Shown here: piece after piece, positions 50,032-59,510 of the stretch | Layout of the letters: each line of letters starts with the position of its first letter | How positions within the stretch are numbered: the first letter of the stretch is position 1 | Source of the DNA: Bacteroidota bacterium | GTDB lineage: Bacteria; Bacteroidota; Bacteroidia; Chitinophagales; Chitinophagaceae | Assembly: GCA_018970395.1 (NCBI GenBank) | Contig: JAGWWM010000001.1 | Span: 1-64,000 of the forward strand | Direction of reading: 5' to 3' | Length of the DNA: 64,000 nt | The notes under the pieces: generated by a model | Told to the model about the DNA's origin: nothing | What the model saw: only the letters and a program-made list of their open reading frames with translations | Databases searched by the model: none | Program-made: the position numbers and the translations under genes

Positions 50032-50745
50032 ATGAAGCAACTAATTAAGAAAGTTTTCAAGTCATTCGGTTACGAAATTCGGAAGATCCCCAAAGGGGAA
50101 ATTGTAAAGTCGACAGGGGATTTAAAAAAAATATTCTGTTACGTATATTCCGATAATATATGGGGAGGTGATAAGGGTGAGTTTTATTCTGGACCTGGCA
50201 GCGATGAGAATGTTACAGCGCCATATATTGATTTGATTAATGCTTTTATTAAAGAAAAAGGAATTAATTCAGTTGTAGATTTAGGTTGTGGAGATTTTCG
50301 AGTTGGAAATTTAATTGATAAAACTAGCATCGATTATATTGGTGTTGATATTGTACCTGCTTTAATAGAAAGAAACAATAAAGCCTTCGGCGCAAAAAAC
50401 GTAAAGTTCATATGTATTAATGCTGTTGATGAAGCCCTGCCTTCTGCTGACTTATGTTTAATCAGACAAGTATTACAGCATCTCTCTAATGATAATATAA
50501 GAATTATTTTGGAAAAGTGTAAGCAGTATAAGCATGTTATTGTTTCTGAACACATACCAGCAGATAAGACTGTAGAACCGAATATTGATATGAATTCGAA
50601 TTGGGATATCCGGTTAACTCAAAACTCTGGTGTTTACGTTGATAAAGCTCCCTTTAACTATAAAGCATCAGTTCTTCTTGAAATCGATCCTTCACATGAA
50701 GGGTTTTCTAATTCATTTATACGAACCTCATTAATTGAGAATTAG
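50032..50745 (+). CDS. Class I SAM-dependent methyltransferase
   Basis: Encodes 237 residues. Motif I is SVVDLGCGDFRVGNLI (about 81-96), followed by the acidic strand IDYIGVDIV and the motif ADLCLIRQVLQHLSNDNIRI. It is not an FkbM type. The first 40 residues hold an N-terminal helix and a basic patch. It probably methylates a sugar or lipid intermediate of the polysaccharide. One base separates its stop from the next start codon. Confidence 0.85.
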   Translation: MKQLIKKVFKSFGYEIRKIPKGEIVKSTGDLKKIFCYVYSDNIWGGDKGEFYSGPGSDENVTAPYIDLINAFIKEKGINSVVDLGCGDFRVGNLIDKTSIDYIGVDIVPALIERNNKAFGAKNVKFICINAVDEALPSADLCLIRQVLQHLSNDNIRIILEKCKQYKHVIVSEHIPADKTVEPNIDMNSNWDIRLTQNSGVYVDKAPFNYKASVLLEIDPSHEGFSNSFIRTSLIEN

Positions 50746-50746
50746 A

Positions 50747-51577
50747 ATGATTCCTAATGTTTTGCATTTTATTTTTGGCCTAAGTGAAGACTTCGGAGGG
50801 AAGCCTTTTTCTTTCTCTCATTACATGGCAATCCGGTCAGCAATTATTGTAAATAAACCAGATGATGTAATTTTTCATTATCAGTATGAACCATCCGGTG
50901 AATACTGGGATATGATTAAGGGGCAGATAACACTTAATAAATTAGAACCTCCGTCTGAAATTCATGGAAATAAACTTTTTCATGTAGCACATAAAGCAGA
51001 CATCATACGCCTGCAGGCTTTGTATAAGACAGGAGGAATTTATCTTGATGCTGACACTATAAGTATAAAGTCACTAAATATTTTTAGGAACCATAGTTTT
51101 GCAATAGGTCATGAACTAGAACAACCGGTAGAGTATACACTAAAGGAGAAGTTGAAAAAAATGGTCAGGCATGCTACTTTAAGACCTTTTCGTGTAAATA
51201 TAGCAGGGCTTTGTAATGCAGTAATGCTTGCTGAACCTGGAGCCCCTTTTATTGAGCATTGGCTCGAATCGTATAAAACATTCCGTTCTAACGGGAATGA
51301 TCATTACTGGGGAGAACATTCGGTGTTAGTTCCTTACTGGCTTAGCAAAGAACATCCTGAATTAGTACATAAAATCAGTCCGTTTGCATTTCATTATCCA
51401 ATTCACAATGCAGCCGGTCTTCAGCTGCTTTTCGAAAAATCAACTGTTTTCCCCAAAGCATATGTCCATCACTTATGGGAGTCTGCTTCATGGAATAAGT
51501 ATCTTAAGCATTTGAATATTGAAGTTGTTCGTACAAAGAACACAACCTATAATCTATTAGCCAGGAACTATCTGTAA
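50747..51577 (+). CDS. Glycosyltransferase with DXD motif (Gly_transf_sug / GT32-like)
   Basis: Encodes 276 residues. It begins MIPNVLHFIFG and has KADIIRLQALYKTGGIYLDA DTI, the DXD signature of this GT-A family that binds the metal and nucleotide-sugar. A CNAVMLAEPGAPFIEHWL segment follows. The family often transfers mannose, galactose or GlcNAc; the donor cannot be read here. An alternative TTG start at 50735 lies inside the previous gene and was rejected. Confidence 0.87.
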   Translation: MIPNVLHFIFGLSEDFGGKPFSFSHYMAIRSAIIVNKPDDVIFHYQYEPSGEYWDMIKGQITLNKLEPPSEIHGNKLFHVAHKADIIRLQALYKTGGIYLDADTISIKSLNIFRNHSFAIGHELEQPVEYTLKEKLKKMVRHATLRPFRVNIAGLCNAVMLAEPGAPFIEHWLESYKTFRSNGNDHYWGEHSVLVPYWLSKEHPELVHKISPFAFHYPIHNAAGLQLLFEKSTVFPKAYVHHLWESASWNKYLKHLNIEVVRTKNTTYNLLARNYL

Positions 51578-51582
51578 AACTT

Positions 51583-52578
51583 ATGCAAGGTTTTTCTTTT
51601 ATTGTTTGCACCCACAATCCTGATCAAATAATGTTTAGAGATGTGGTTATAAACCTGCTGTCAATTATGAAGCACAGTAATGCTGAATCGGAATTGATTA
51701 TTGTTGATAATGATTCAACTCCTCAACTTCAACATAATGAATTTTTGAATAAAATTCTAATCACTAATAAAAGCATTCAACTTGTACGGGAAAATAAACC
51801 CGGTTTAACGTTTGCACGAATAGCAGGCTACCAAAAAGCTAAGTATAGTTGGTTGATTTTTGTTGATGATGACAATTTACCGGGAAATGATTATTTGAAT
51901 GAGTTAGCAATACTTTCTGAGAAGTATCCCAAAGTCAGGTGTTGGGGCGCAGGGAAAATTCAGGTTGTTTTTAAAAACCAAAAGGAAACACGCTTTCTAC
52001 ATAGTCTTAGGCTATTGTTTCAAGAACGTAATTTTAGTGGAGTGAATTATAGTTGTAAAATCAAAGGCGAAGAGTTTTATCCACCCGGATCAAGTATGTG
52101 CATTGAAAAAAATGCATTTGGAAAATATTTAGAATTAATAAATGAGGGGACTATTACTTCAAGCGACCGAACTGGGTATAGTTTAAATAGTGCAGGAGAT
52201 GTACAAATTATATACTGTTGTTTAAAATTTGGGCATTCAGTTGGATGTTCGGAAAATTTAAATCTGAAACATGTAATAAGTAATACAAAGACCAAGCTTT
52301 CTTATTTGTTGAGACTGAGATATGCGTTAAGCAGTTGCCAAATTAAGGCTTTTAATGAGATTTTTTCTAATGCTGCTATACCTGTAAAGCCAGTTACTAA
52401 TAAGGAATTATTAGTTGCAATATATTCACACCTAAGAATAAAAAACATATTCCCTTTAAAGAATTCTCTACTCGAATTTGCCGCAACAGTGGGTATGTAT
52501 AATGCGAGGATTTTAGCAGGTGGTTTTCATAAACCTGCTTTGCTTCGTCTTTTTGAAAAACTAATTAATCACAGATGA
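51583..52578 (+). CDS. Glycosyltransferase family 2
   Basis: Encodes 331 residues. The GT-A core starts FSFIVCTHNPD, has an acidic strand end in ELIIVDNDS and the DDD metal site in WLIFVDDDNLPGNDYL, where three Asp residues are in a row. A cysteine-containing GSSMCIEKNAFGKYL segment follows. The C-terminal 90 residues are helical and basic. It overlaps the next gene by 4 bp (ATGA). Confidence 0.88.
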   Translation: MQGFSFIVCTHNPDQIMFRDVVINLLSIMKHSNAESELIIVDNDSTPQLQHNEFLNKILITNKSIQLVRENKPGLTFARIAGYQKAKYSWLIFVDDDNLPGNDYLNELAILSEKYPKVRCWGAGKIQVVFKNQKETRFLHSLRLLFQERNFSGVNYSCKIKGEEFYPPGSSMCIEKNAFGKYLELINEGTITSSDRTGYSLNSAGDVQIIYCCLKFGHSVGCSENLNLKHVISNTKTKLSYLLRLRYALSSCQIKAFNEIFSNAAIPVKPVTNKELLVAIYSHLRIKNIFPLKNSLLEFAATVGMYNARILAGGFHKPALLRLFEKLINHR

Positions 52579-53549
52579 GCAATTTATTTTATAAGGGTGG
52601 TCGATTTTTGTATCGGAGCCTAGGTCTTTCTGCGAATCAAAGAATGCATGCGGTATATACAGATGTTGTACAGAATGCAGAAAGCAGCAATCGAATGATT
52701 TATGATCTTATTCTGGCGGGGAAACCGGCAATGGTAAGCAGGTTTGGCACTCCTGAATCAAAGAGCCTATTAAATTACTTAGAACTGCAGGATTCAAGAA
52801 AGAAAGGCTTACTCCATACGCTGCATGCTAAGTTTACCGGTTCTGTATCTACCTGGCGTACAGATGTAAAAACTGACCTTCAGGATCTTGTTGGTTTTTT
52901 TCCAACAACAGATGAGATGCTTGAACGCTTTGCTGCGTTTTATATTGAACAAATAGAGGAAATTGACGCAGTTGGCATTTGGAGGTTTGTTCCCGGAGAA
53001 ACTTTTCTGATTAAAAAGTATTGTCCAAATGCTGTAACCTATGATCCCCAGGCATTAGAACCTTATTTTTTTACTAATCCATGGTCGAAAGCATTAGAAG
53101 GGAAGAAGGTACTTGTAATTCATCCTTTTATTACGTCAATTATAAAGCAATTTGCAAACAGGGAAAAGTTGTTTGCAGATCAATATGTTTTACCTGCTTT
53201 TGAACTTAAAACAATTACGGCTGTACAATCGATAGCCGGAACAAAAACACAGTTTTCCAACTGGTTTGATGCGCTTGCTTCCATGCAAAATCAAATAGAT
53301 GCGACAGACTTTGACGTTGCAATTATCGGTGCAGGATCCTATGGATTACCATTGTCAGCCTATGTAAAGGAGAAAGGGAAAATAGCTATACATATAGGCG
53401 GAGCTACACAAATATTATTCGGAATCAAGGGTAAACGTTGGGATGATCATCCCTCTATTGCTCCATTATACAACGAACATTGGGTACGCCCAGATGCTTT
53501 TGAACTTGTACCAGAAGCACAGAAAGTTGAAGGAGCTTGCTATTGGTAA
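52575..53549 (+). CDS. Possible GT-D-fold glycosyltransferase
   Basis: Encodes 324 residues. No familiar GT-A or GT-B motif is present. An R-F-G-x-x-E motif (MVSRFGTPESKSLLNYL, about 54-70) and, near residue 260, DVAIIGAGSYGLPLSAYVKE followed by IHIGGATQILFGIKG, resemble the pattern of GT-D fold transferases such as streptococcal GT-D enzymes. An NAD-like Rossmann reading is less likely. Its place among transferase genes supports a sugar-transfer role. The assignment is tentative. Confidence 0.5.
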   Translation: MSNLFYKGGRFLYRSLGLSANQRMHAVYTDVVQNAESSNRMIYDLILAGKPAMVSRFGTPESKSLLNYLELQDSRKKGLLHTLHAKFTGSVSTWRTDVKTDLQDLVGFFPTTDEMLERFAAFYIEQIEEIDAVGIWRFVPGETFLIKKYCPNAVTYDPQALEPYFFTNPWSKALEGKKVLVIHPFITSIIKQFANREKLFADQYVLPAFELKTITAVQSIAGTKTQFSNWFDALASMQNQIDATDFDVAIIGAGSYGLPLSAYVKEKGKIAIHIGGATQILFGIKGKRWDDHPSIAPLYNEHWVRPDAFELVPEAQKVEGACYW

Positions 53550-53551
53550 AA

Positions 53552-54493
53552 ATGACAGCAGTACTTTTAATAATTTTTAACCGACCATCTACAACAAGAC
53601 AAGTGTTTGAGGCTATACGCTGTGCTCGGCCTGCCAGGTTGTATATTGCTGCCGATGCCCCTAGGCCCGGGAACATTACAGATGTAGAGAAATGCCTTGC
53701 AACGAGAGCTGTTACCGAAACCATCGACTGGCCTTGTGAGGTAAAGCGGTTGTACCAGGAACAGAACCTGGGCTGCAGCTTTGGTCCACGTGCAGCATTC
53801 AGCTGGTTTTTTTCAATGGAGCCCGAAGGTATTATTCTGGAAGATGATTGTGTGCCCCATCCCGATTTTTTCAGTTTTGCGCGCGCCATGCTGAATCGTT
53901 ACCGAAACGATCAACGAATTCTTTCCATTAATGGTTCAAATCTCGGATATCAACTGAGCAATGGAAATAGTTATACTTACAGCCGGTTCATGAACATGTG
54001 GGGCTGGGCTACGTGGGCCGATCGTGCACAGGTCATTGATTATTCGTTGAGTGAATGGAAGCAGGTACACAAGCCGCTTTGGTTTTTATATCAACGCATG
54101 CGCCAAGGTTTATTTGATACCGATATTAACTGGTATAAGTACTGGCAGCATAAGTTTGATTTAACGGTAACAAGAGAAACGATTACGTGGTGGGACTGGC
54201 AATGGATTTATCATCAACTTAGAAACAGGAAGTTGTCTGTAGTGCCTTCAAAAAACTTAATTTCTAATATTGGTTTTATCGAAGATGCTACGCATACTAA
54301 AGCATCTGATAATCCCGCAGCTAATCTTCCGTTACAAAGTCTACCTAAGCAATTGAAATATCCGGCAGAAATAAAGTATGACCGGGTGTACGAAGAGTTT
54401 TATGTTAAATGGGTATGGTGCTATCATAAAAGATTATCTGCTTTTTTTTATTTAAAGCAATATATAAGTCGTTTAATTGGCAGAAATGTTTAA
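53552..54493 (+). CDS. GT-A-type glycosyltransferase
   Basis: Encodes 313 residues. The start TAVLLIIFNRPSTTRQVFEA is typical of nucleotide-diphospho-sugar transferases, and EGIILEDDCVPHPDFFSFA holds the acidic metal site. FMNMWGWATWADRA is a Trp-rich segment seen in this group. An alternative TTG start at 53537 would overlap the previous gene more strongly; the ATG at 53552 is chosen. It overlaps the next gene by 8 bp. Confidence 0.85.
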   Translation: MTAVLLIIFNRPSTTRQVFEAIRCARPARLYIAADAPRPGNITDVEKCLATRAVTETIDWPCEVKRLYQEQNLGCSFGPRAAFSWFFSMEPEGIILEDDCVPHPDFFSFARAMLNRYRNDQRILSINGSNLGYQLSNGNSYTYSRFMNMWGWATWADRAQVIDYSLSEWKQVHKPLWFLYQRMRQGLFDTDINWYKYWQHKFDLTVTRETITWWDWQWIYHQLRNRKLSVVPSKNLISNIGFIEDATHTKASDNPAANLPLQSLPKQLKYPAEIKYDRVYEEFYVKWVWCYHKRLSAFFYLKQYISRLIGRNV

Positions 54494-55385
54494 TTCATAT
54501 CCCAAAATTTCAATTGTTACCTCCTCTTTCAATCAAGGCCAATATCTTGATCAAACAATAGAAAGCGTATTAAGTCAGAAATATCCTAATCTTGAATACA
54601 TTATTATAGATGGCGGGAGCACCGATAACTCTGTTGAGATTATAAAAAAATATGAACATCATCTCACCTATTGGGTGAGTGAAAAAGATAAAGGTCAAGC
54701 CAATGCCATTAATAAAGGTTTAAAATTATGTACAGGGGAAATATTTAACTGGCTGAATAGTGATGATTATTTGGAACCTGGGGCTCTACATAAAATAGCA
54801 ATGGCATTTTGTGAAAAAAATGTAAGTCTAGTTGCGGGCAAGGTGCGAAACTTCTCATCGAAAGAAGAAGAGTATATACAAAATCAAAATTTATCCGCAC
54901 AAGGATTGATGTGTTGGGAACCTAATGTTCAGTTTGTCCAACCTGGTGTTTGGTTACGTAGAGAATTAATTGAAGCATGTGGTGGAATTGATGAACAATT
55001 TCATTATGCTTTTGATTGGGATTTATATATTCGTTATCTCTATCACTTTCCCAAGGTTAAAGAAATAAATGATCATTTAGTCCATTTCCGTATTCATGAT
55101 AACTCCAAAACTAAATCTGCATTATCCCGTTTCGCAGAGGAGGAGGGTAGAATTATAGAAAAATTGTACAATCTTAATGAATATGAGGGTCTAAAAGATG
55201 CTTGTTTGTATAAAATTCAGAAAGCGAACTGGACAAACTTGTTATCTGAATTGTCTAAGTCTGACCTTTCTTTTGTTAGTAAATTAGTCGTCGTTATTAA
55301 AACTATGCGAGAACATAGTAAGGTCAGTTTGTCAAGACAAACATTGGGTGCTTTGAAAGCCTTTATGTTAGAGAGAACTATCTAA
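54486..55385 (+). CDS. Glycosyltransferase family 2
   Basis: Encodes 299 residues. It shows the standard GT2 start (ISIVTSSFNQGQYLDQTIES, VLSQKYPNLEYIIIDGGSTD) and the metal site NWLNSDDYLEPGAL. An FDWDLYIRYLYHFP segment is typical of the acceptor side in this subgroup. An alternative TTG start at 54477 gives three more residues. It belongs to the same transcript as its neighbours. Confidence 0.92.
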   Translation: MFNSYPKISIVTSSFNQGQYLDQTIESVLSQKYPNLEYIIIDGGSTDNSVEIIKKYEHHLTYWVSEKDKGQANAINKGLKLCTGEIFNWLNSDDYLEPGALHKIAMAFCEKNVSLVAGKVRNFSSKEEEYIQNQNLSAQGLMCWEPNVQFVQPGVWLRRELIEACGGIDEQFHYAFDWDLYIRYLYHFPKVKEINDHLVHFRIHDNSKTKSALSRFAEEEGRIIEKLYNLNEYEGLKDACLYKIQKANWTNLLSELSKSDLSFVSKLVVVIKTMREHSKVSLSRQTLGALKAFMLERTI

Positions 55386-55399
55386 GCTTTTTTATTTAT

Positions 55400-56491
55400 A
55401 TGAAACCATTAGTAGTTTGGCAACTTCATGAAGGCAATATTAGTGGTGCTAATATCGCTATGATTGAATATGTAACTGCTTTGTCTGACACTTATCGTTT
55501 TCATGCTATTCTGCCGCACTCTGGAACAATGTGTGCTGCTTTAGAGAAACAAAATATCCCCTTTTCAATTATTTATCAGTATGGATGGGCAGGAAAAAAA
55601 GGAAATCTAATCCAAATATTTAGAAAAATTATTCGAACATTCATTGCTATCATAACAGTCAGAATGCTCTTACTTAAACTAAAACCATCTTTTGTTTTTA
55701 CAAATACATTAATCCCCTTTGTTAGTGCCAAAGTTTCTATCGGTTTAAAAATACCTCATGTTTGGTTCATTCATGAATTTGGCTGGGAGGATTTTGGTTT
55801 TCGTATTGGATGGGGAAACGAATCGTATGCGTTCAAGAAAATGTCTGATTGGAGTAATTTTGTTATCGTTAATTCAGATGCTGTATTAAAAAAAATTCAG
55901 ACTTTATTAAGAAATGTAGAAATAAAAAGAATCTATCAACCCGTAAGTTGGGACAGTCATGACAATTTCAATAGGACTAAAATTGCTTGTTTTTTGATGT
56001 TTGGACAGCTTGCCCCCACTAAAGGTCATATAGATGTTTTGGAAGCTTTGGCTATTGCACATAAAAAATCTCCTGCTAAAAAAGTCAGCTTACACATAGT
56101 CGGTCCTTCAGAGGATAAACAATATGTAAATTTTTTGTATAACGTGATAGAACAGTTACAACTACAGGAAATCGTTAAAATTAAAGAAGGCTATTTCGAT
56201 AAAGAGCAAATAATACCTAGGTATGAAGCACTAATTGTGGCTTCGAATTCTGAGGCTTTTGGACGAGTAATAATTGAGGCAAAAAAGGCAGGTTTAGGTA
56301 TAATTGCGCGAAATACAGGCGGAGCTCCAGAGTTATTATCAAAACCTCAAGATCATCTTTTCGAGTCCATAGAAGAACTAGGTGGCATTTTAAGCTGCTA
56401 TAATCATCTGTCACATAATGATTCTTTTTTGCCTTACGATGAAGGTGAAGAGATCCTGAAATTGAAAAACTTGTTACAGTCAATCATATAA
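55400..56491 (+). CDS. Glycosyltransferase family 4 (GT-B)
   Basis: Encodes 363 residues of GT-B fold. The N-terminal half starts PLVVWQLHEGNISGANIAMI. The C-terminal nucleotide-binding half includes MFGQLAPTKGHIDVLEALAI and the E-x7-E motif region VASNSEAFGRVIIEAKKAGL, then IARNTGGAPELL. It retains the configuration at the donor carbon. The donor is unknown. A 14-bp gap precedes it and one base separates it from the next gene. Confidence 0.9.
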   Translation: MKPLVVWQLHEGNISGANIAMIEYVTALSDTYRFHAILPHSGTMCAALEKQNIPFSIIYQYGWAGKKGNLIQIFRKIIRTFIAIITVRMLLLKLKPSFVFTNTLIPFVSAKVSIGLKIPHVWFIHEFGWEDFGFRIGWGNESYAFKKMSDWSNFVIVNSDAVLKKIQTLLRNVEIKRIYQPVSWDSHDNFNRTKIACFLMFGQLAPTKGHIDVLEALAIAHKKSPAKKVSLHIVGPSEDKQYVNFLYNVIEQLQLQEIVKIKEGYFDKEQIIPRYEALIVASNSEAFGRVIIEAKKAGLGIIARNTGGAPELLSKPQDHLFESIEELGGILSCYNHLSHNDSFLPYDEGEEILKLKNLLQSII

Positions 56492-56492
56492 T

Positions 56493-57449
56493 ATGGATCA
56501 ACCTCTTTTTACTGTCGCAACTATCACCTACAACTCATCCCGATGGGTTAGGCAAGCCATAGAAAGTGTACTTGCCTCGAGCTATACTGATTTTGAATAT
56601 ATAATTTCAGATGATTGTTCTACAGATGATACTTGGGATATTATACAGCTTTATAATGATCCCCGAATCCTAACCTGGCAAAATGAAACTAATCTTACTG
56701 AGTATCCGAACAGAAACAAAGTGTTAAGTGTGGCCAGAGGAAAGTATATTCTTTTTGTAGATGGCGATGATATTTTGTATCGTGATTCACTTCGGAATCT
56801 TTCTGAATATGTTCATGTTTTTCCTTCGGCCGGGATGTTATGGGGCTTAAATCCGCAGCATTTTCCTTTTTATGTGTTCCCATACCTCGTACAGCCTGTG
56901 GAAATAATGAAACTGATTTACACCACACCGATTCCTATTTCAAATCTTGGTTTTGGAGAGATGTTGTTTAAAACAGACTTGCTTCGAAATATCGGAGGTA
57001 TGAGTGAACAGTTTAAGATTGGCGATACATACATAAAAAAAAAGCTGGCATTATCAAGCCCAGTACTGTTTGTTACAATTGGTTTTATGTTTTGGCGGCA
57101 AAGTCCGCATCAGGCATCCAAAAAATTAGCTAGTGGTTTGTTTGGTTATTTTGAACGTATTGCTATTGATGAAGCAATTATTAACGATCCCACTTTTCCG
57201 TTAAGTGGCAAGAATAAAGAAATTGTTACACGAAATGTTCGAATAAGTACCGTGAAGTTATTTTTCAGTTCAACTCTACTGAAAGGAAAGCTGCTTGACT
57301 TTTTTAAGTTTCGTCAAAAGATTAGTTTACAATGGAAAGATCTTTTGTTACTATTTGTTAAGGGCGATTATTCCTATAAGCCATCTTTTGACCTTGACAG
57401 CCCTCTTATGAACAGTTATCACTTTGGCAAACCGGATACACATGCATAG
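56493..57449 (+). CDS. Glycosyltransferase family 2
   Basis: Encodes 318 residues. The GT2 motifs are FTVATITYNSSRWVRQAIES, FEYIISDDCSTDDTWDII and ILFVDGDDILYRDSL, where GDD is the metal site. The C-terminal 100 residues contain basic and hydrophobic stretches but no clear membrane helix. It overlaps the next gene by 8 bp. Confidence 0.9.
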   Translation: MDQPLFTVATITYNSSRWVRQAIESVLASSYTDFEYIISDDCSTDDTWDIIQLYNDPRILTWQNETNLTEYPNRNKVLSVARGKYILFVDGDDILYRDSLRNLSEYVHVFPSAGMLWGLNPQHFPFYVFPYLVQPVEIMKLIYTTPIPISNLGFGEMLFKTDLLRNIGGMSEQFKIGDTYIKKKLALSSPVLFVTIGFMFWRQSPHQASKKLASGLFGYFERIAIDEAIINDPTFPLSGKNKEIVTRNVRISTVKLFFSSTLLKGKLLDFFKFRQKISLQWKDLLLLFVKGDYSYKPSFDLDSPLMNSYHFGKPDTHA

Positions 57450-58170
57450 AATTAAATACTGGCAAATCCGCTTTTATGTAACTCTGTTTGTATTGGTAAA
57501 AAACATATTTCGGAATTACTGGCATGTAGTTCGGGGTATTTATCTTCCTTTAACAAGGGATATCGGTTTTAATACACTCCGCTGGATTATTAACGGTCAA
57601 TACGAACAAGGAGAAATTGAGATAATCAGGCAACGGATCGATCCGGGCGACAGAGTCATGGAAATTGGAACCGGACTTGGATTTGTTTCGGCTTATTGCG
57701 CCAAGATTGTTGGTTCTGACCATGTATATACTTTCGAGGCAAATCCTTTGAATGTGGAAATGGCTTTACGTGTACATGCTAAGAACAATGTTGCGCCTCA
57801 TTTGCAGAATGCTCTGCTGGCAGATCGAAGAGGTATCATTGACTTTCCAATAAACCGGAAAAGTCGTCTTTCCTCTTCCTTATTAAAGTCATCGTGTGAA
57901 ATTGTTAAGGTGCCTCAATTGAATTTAAATGAAACCATTGAAGCGTTGAGCCCTGATTTTTTGATTATGGATATTGAAGGTGCAGAATATGAGATATTTC
58001 GTATGATCCGTTTTCAAAGTATAAAAAAGATACAAGTAGAACTCCATCCATCGATTTTAGGTAAAGTCAGAATGAATGAAATCTTTGATGTTTTGAAAGA
58101 AAATCAATTCGTTACAGATATAGCTATGCCGGACGGACGGAATTATTTTTTTAAACGGGTTCAGGCGTAA
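57442..58170 (+). CDS. FkbM-family SAM-dependent methyltransferase
   Basis: Encodes 242 residues. Motif I is DRVMEIGTGLGFVSAYCAKI, followed by VYTFEANPLNVEMAL, and the FkbM signature PDFLIMDIEGAEYEIFRMI lies near residue 175. It is the second of three FkbM enzymes in the locus. The upstream in-frame TTG at 57424 lies inside the previous gene and was not used. The next gene starts at the following base. Confidence 0.87.
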   Translation: MHRIKYWQIRFYVTLFVLVKNIFRNYWHVVRGIYLPLTRDIGFNTLRWIINGQYEQGEIEIIRQRIDPGDRVMEIGTGLGFVSAYCAKIVGSDHVYTFEANPLNVEMALRVHAKNNVAPHLQNALLADRRGIIDFPINRKSRLSSSLLKSSCEIVKVPQLNLNETIEALSPDFLIMDIEGAEYEIFRMIRFQSIKKIQVELHPSILGKVRMNEIFDVLKENQFVTDIAMPDGRNYFFKRVQA

Positions 58171-59496
58171 ATGAAAGTTCTCCAGGTTCTTTCTTATTTT
58201 CTTCCTCATCAAACAGCAGGTACAGAGGTTTATACATACGCACTTTCTAAAAATTTAAAGCTTCTAGGTGTGGATGTGAGTGTCATTATACCTAATTATG
58301 GGAAAAACACAACTGATCAATATGAATATGATAGCATAATTGTTCATCAATATCCTGAGCCGTCACTGGTAGATCGAGCATTGATTATGGGGAAGAGAAA
58401 ACCGGATGGATTAAAATCGTTTATAGATTTGTTGCTTGAGCAAAAGCCGGATATTCTACATTTCCACGAATTAGCAGGCAGTAATGGGATTTCTATCAAC
58501 CATGTCAAGGCAGCAAAAGAGTTGGGTTTTAAAGTTGTTATGACTTTTCATTTGGCAGGCTATACTTGCATGACTGGTACTTTGGTCTATAAAGGCAAAA
58601 AGCTATGTGATGGTGAAATAAAAAAAATGACCTGCAGTAAATGTTATCTTCATTATAAAAGATACGAACTTATATCTTCTTTTTTACCAACTATTTCTTC
58701 ACTCATCAATTACTCCGGTATAGATACATTATCCTGGCAAAATAAATTAGGTACAGCCTTGGGTACAATACAATTGATTGACCAAAAAAAATTGCTATTT
58801 CAAAATCTTGTTAATAATTGCGATAGTCTAGTTGTTTTAACACAATGGTATAAGAAGATATTGGTTTTAAATGGAGTTGATCCTGCCAAGATTACTTATA
58901 TACCTCAAGCTTTACCATATCCTTCCTATTGCGACAAATCTAAATTCTACATTAAGAATGATTTACCCCTCAGATTAATGTTTCTAGGTAGAATTAGTCC
59001 CTTTAAAGGATTGCATCTTTTGCTTGATGCAATTAAAGAATTTAACAAGAATCAAATTATCTTAGATATATATGGCCAAACAAACGATGATGCATATGAG
59101 AATCAATGCAGAGGCTTGAGTAAAGGAAAATCCAATATTCGGTGGATGGGGATTTTGCCAAATGACAAAGTAATTAGTACAATGCAGACATATGATGCTT
59201 TATGTCTTTGTTCTACTTTTTCTGAAATGAGCCCTCTTGTTATTCAGGAGGCCTTTGCAGCAGGTATCCCTATTATTGCAAGCCATGTATATGGCAATGC
59301 AGAGCAAATTCAACATGGAGTTAACGGTCTCTTGTTTAAATTTAATGATGTAGAAAGTTTACGGGAACAAATACAGTTATGTATTGATAACCCCAATTTA
59401 ATCCGTCAAATGGAGCAGAATATCAAACCTCCTGCTGATTTTTCTGAGGTTGCTTCTGCATATTATCAGCTATATCAGAATTTATTGTATGATTGA
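58171..59496 (+). CDS. Glycosyltransferase family 4 (GT-B)
   Basis: Encodes 441 residues. It starts MKVLQVLSYFLPHQTAGTEV, the usual GT4 Gly-rich entry. A Cys-rich insertion at about residues 131-160 (YTCMTGTLVYKGKKLCDGE, then MTCSKCYLH) is known in related enzymes and might bind a metal. LMFLGRISPFKGLHLLLDAI and FSEMSPLVIQEAFAAGIPII give the donor-binding half. It touches its neighbour with no gap. Confidence 0.91.
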   Translation: MKVLQVLSYFLPHQTAGTEVYTYALSKNLKLLGVDVSVIIPNYGKNTTDQYEYDSIIVHQYPEPSLVDRALIMGKRKPDGLKSFIDLLLEQKPDILHFHELAGSNGISINHVKAAKELGFKVVMTFHLAGYTCMTGTLVYKGKKLCDGEIKKMTCSKCYLHYKRYELISSFLPTISSLINYSGIDTLSWQNKLGTALGTIQLIDQKKLLFQNLVNNCDSLVVLTQWYKKILVLNGVDPAKITYIPQALPYPSYCDKSKFYIKNDLPLRLMFLGRISPFKGLHLLLDAIKEFNKNQIILDIYGQTNDDAYENQCRGLSKGKSNIRWMGILPNDKVISTMQTYDALCLCSTFSEMSPLVIQEAFAAGIPIIASHVYGNAEQIQHGVNGLLFKFNDVESLREQIQLCIDNPNLIRQMEQNIKPPADFSEVASAYYQLYQNLLYD

Positions 59497-59510
59497 GTAA
59501 TATAATCAAA

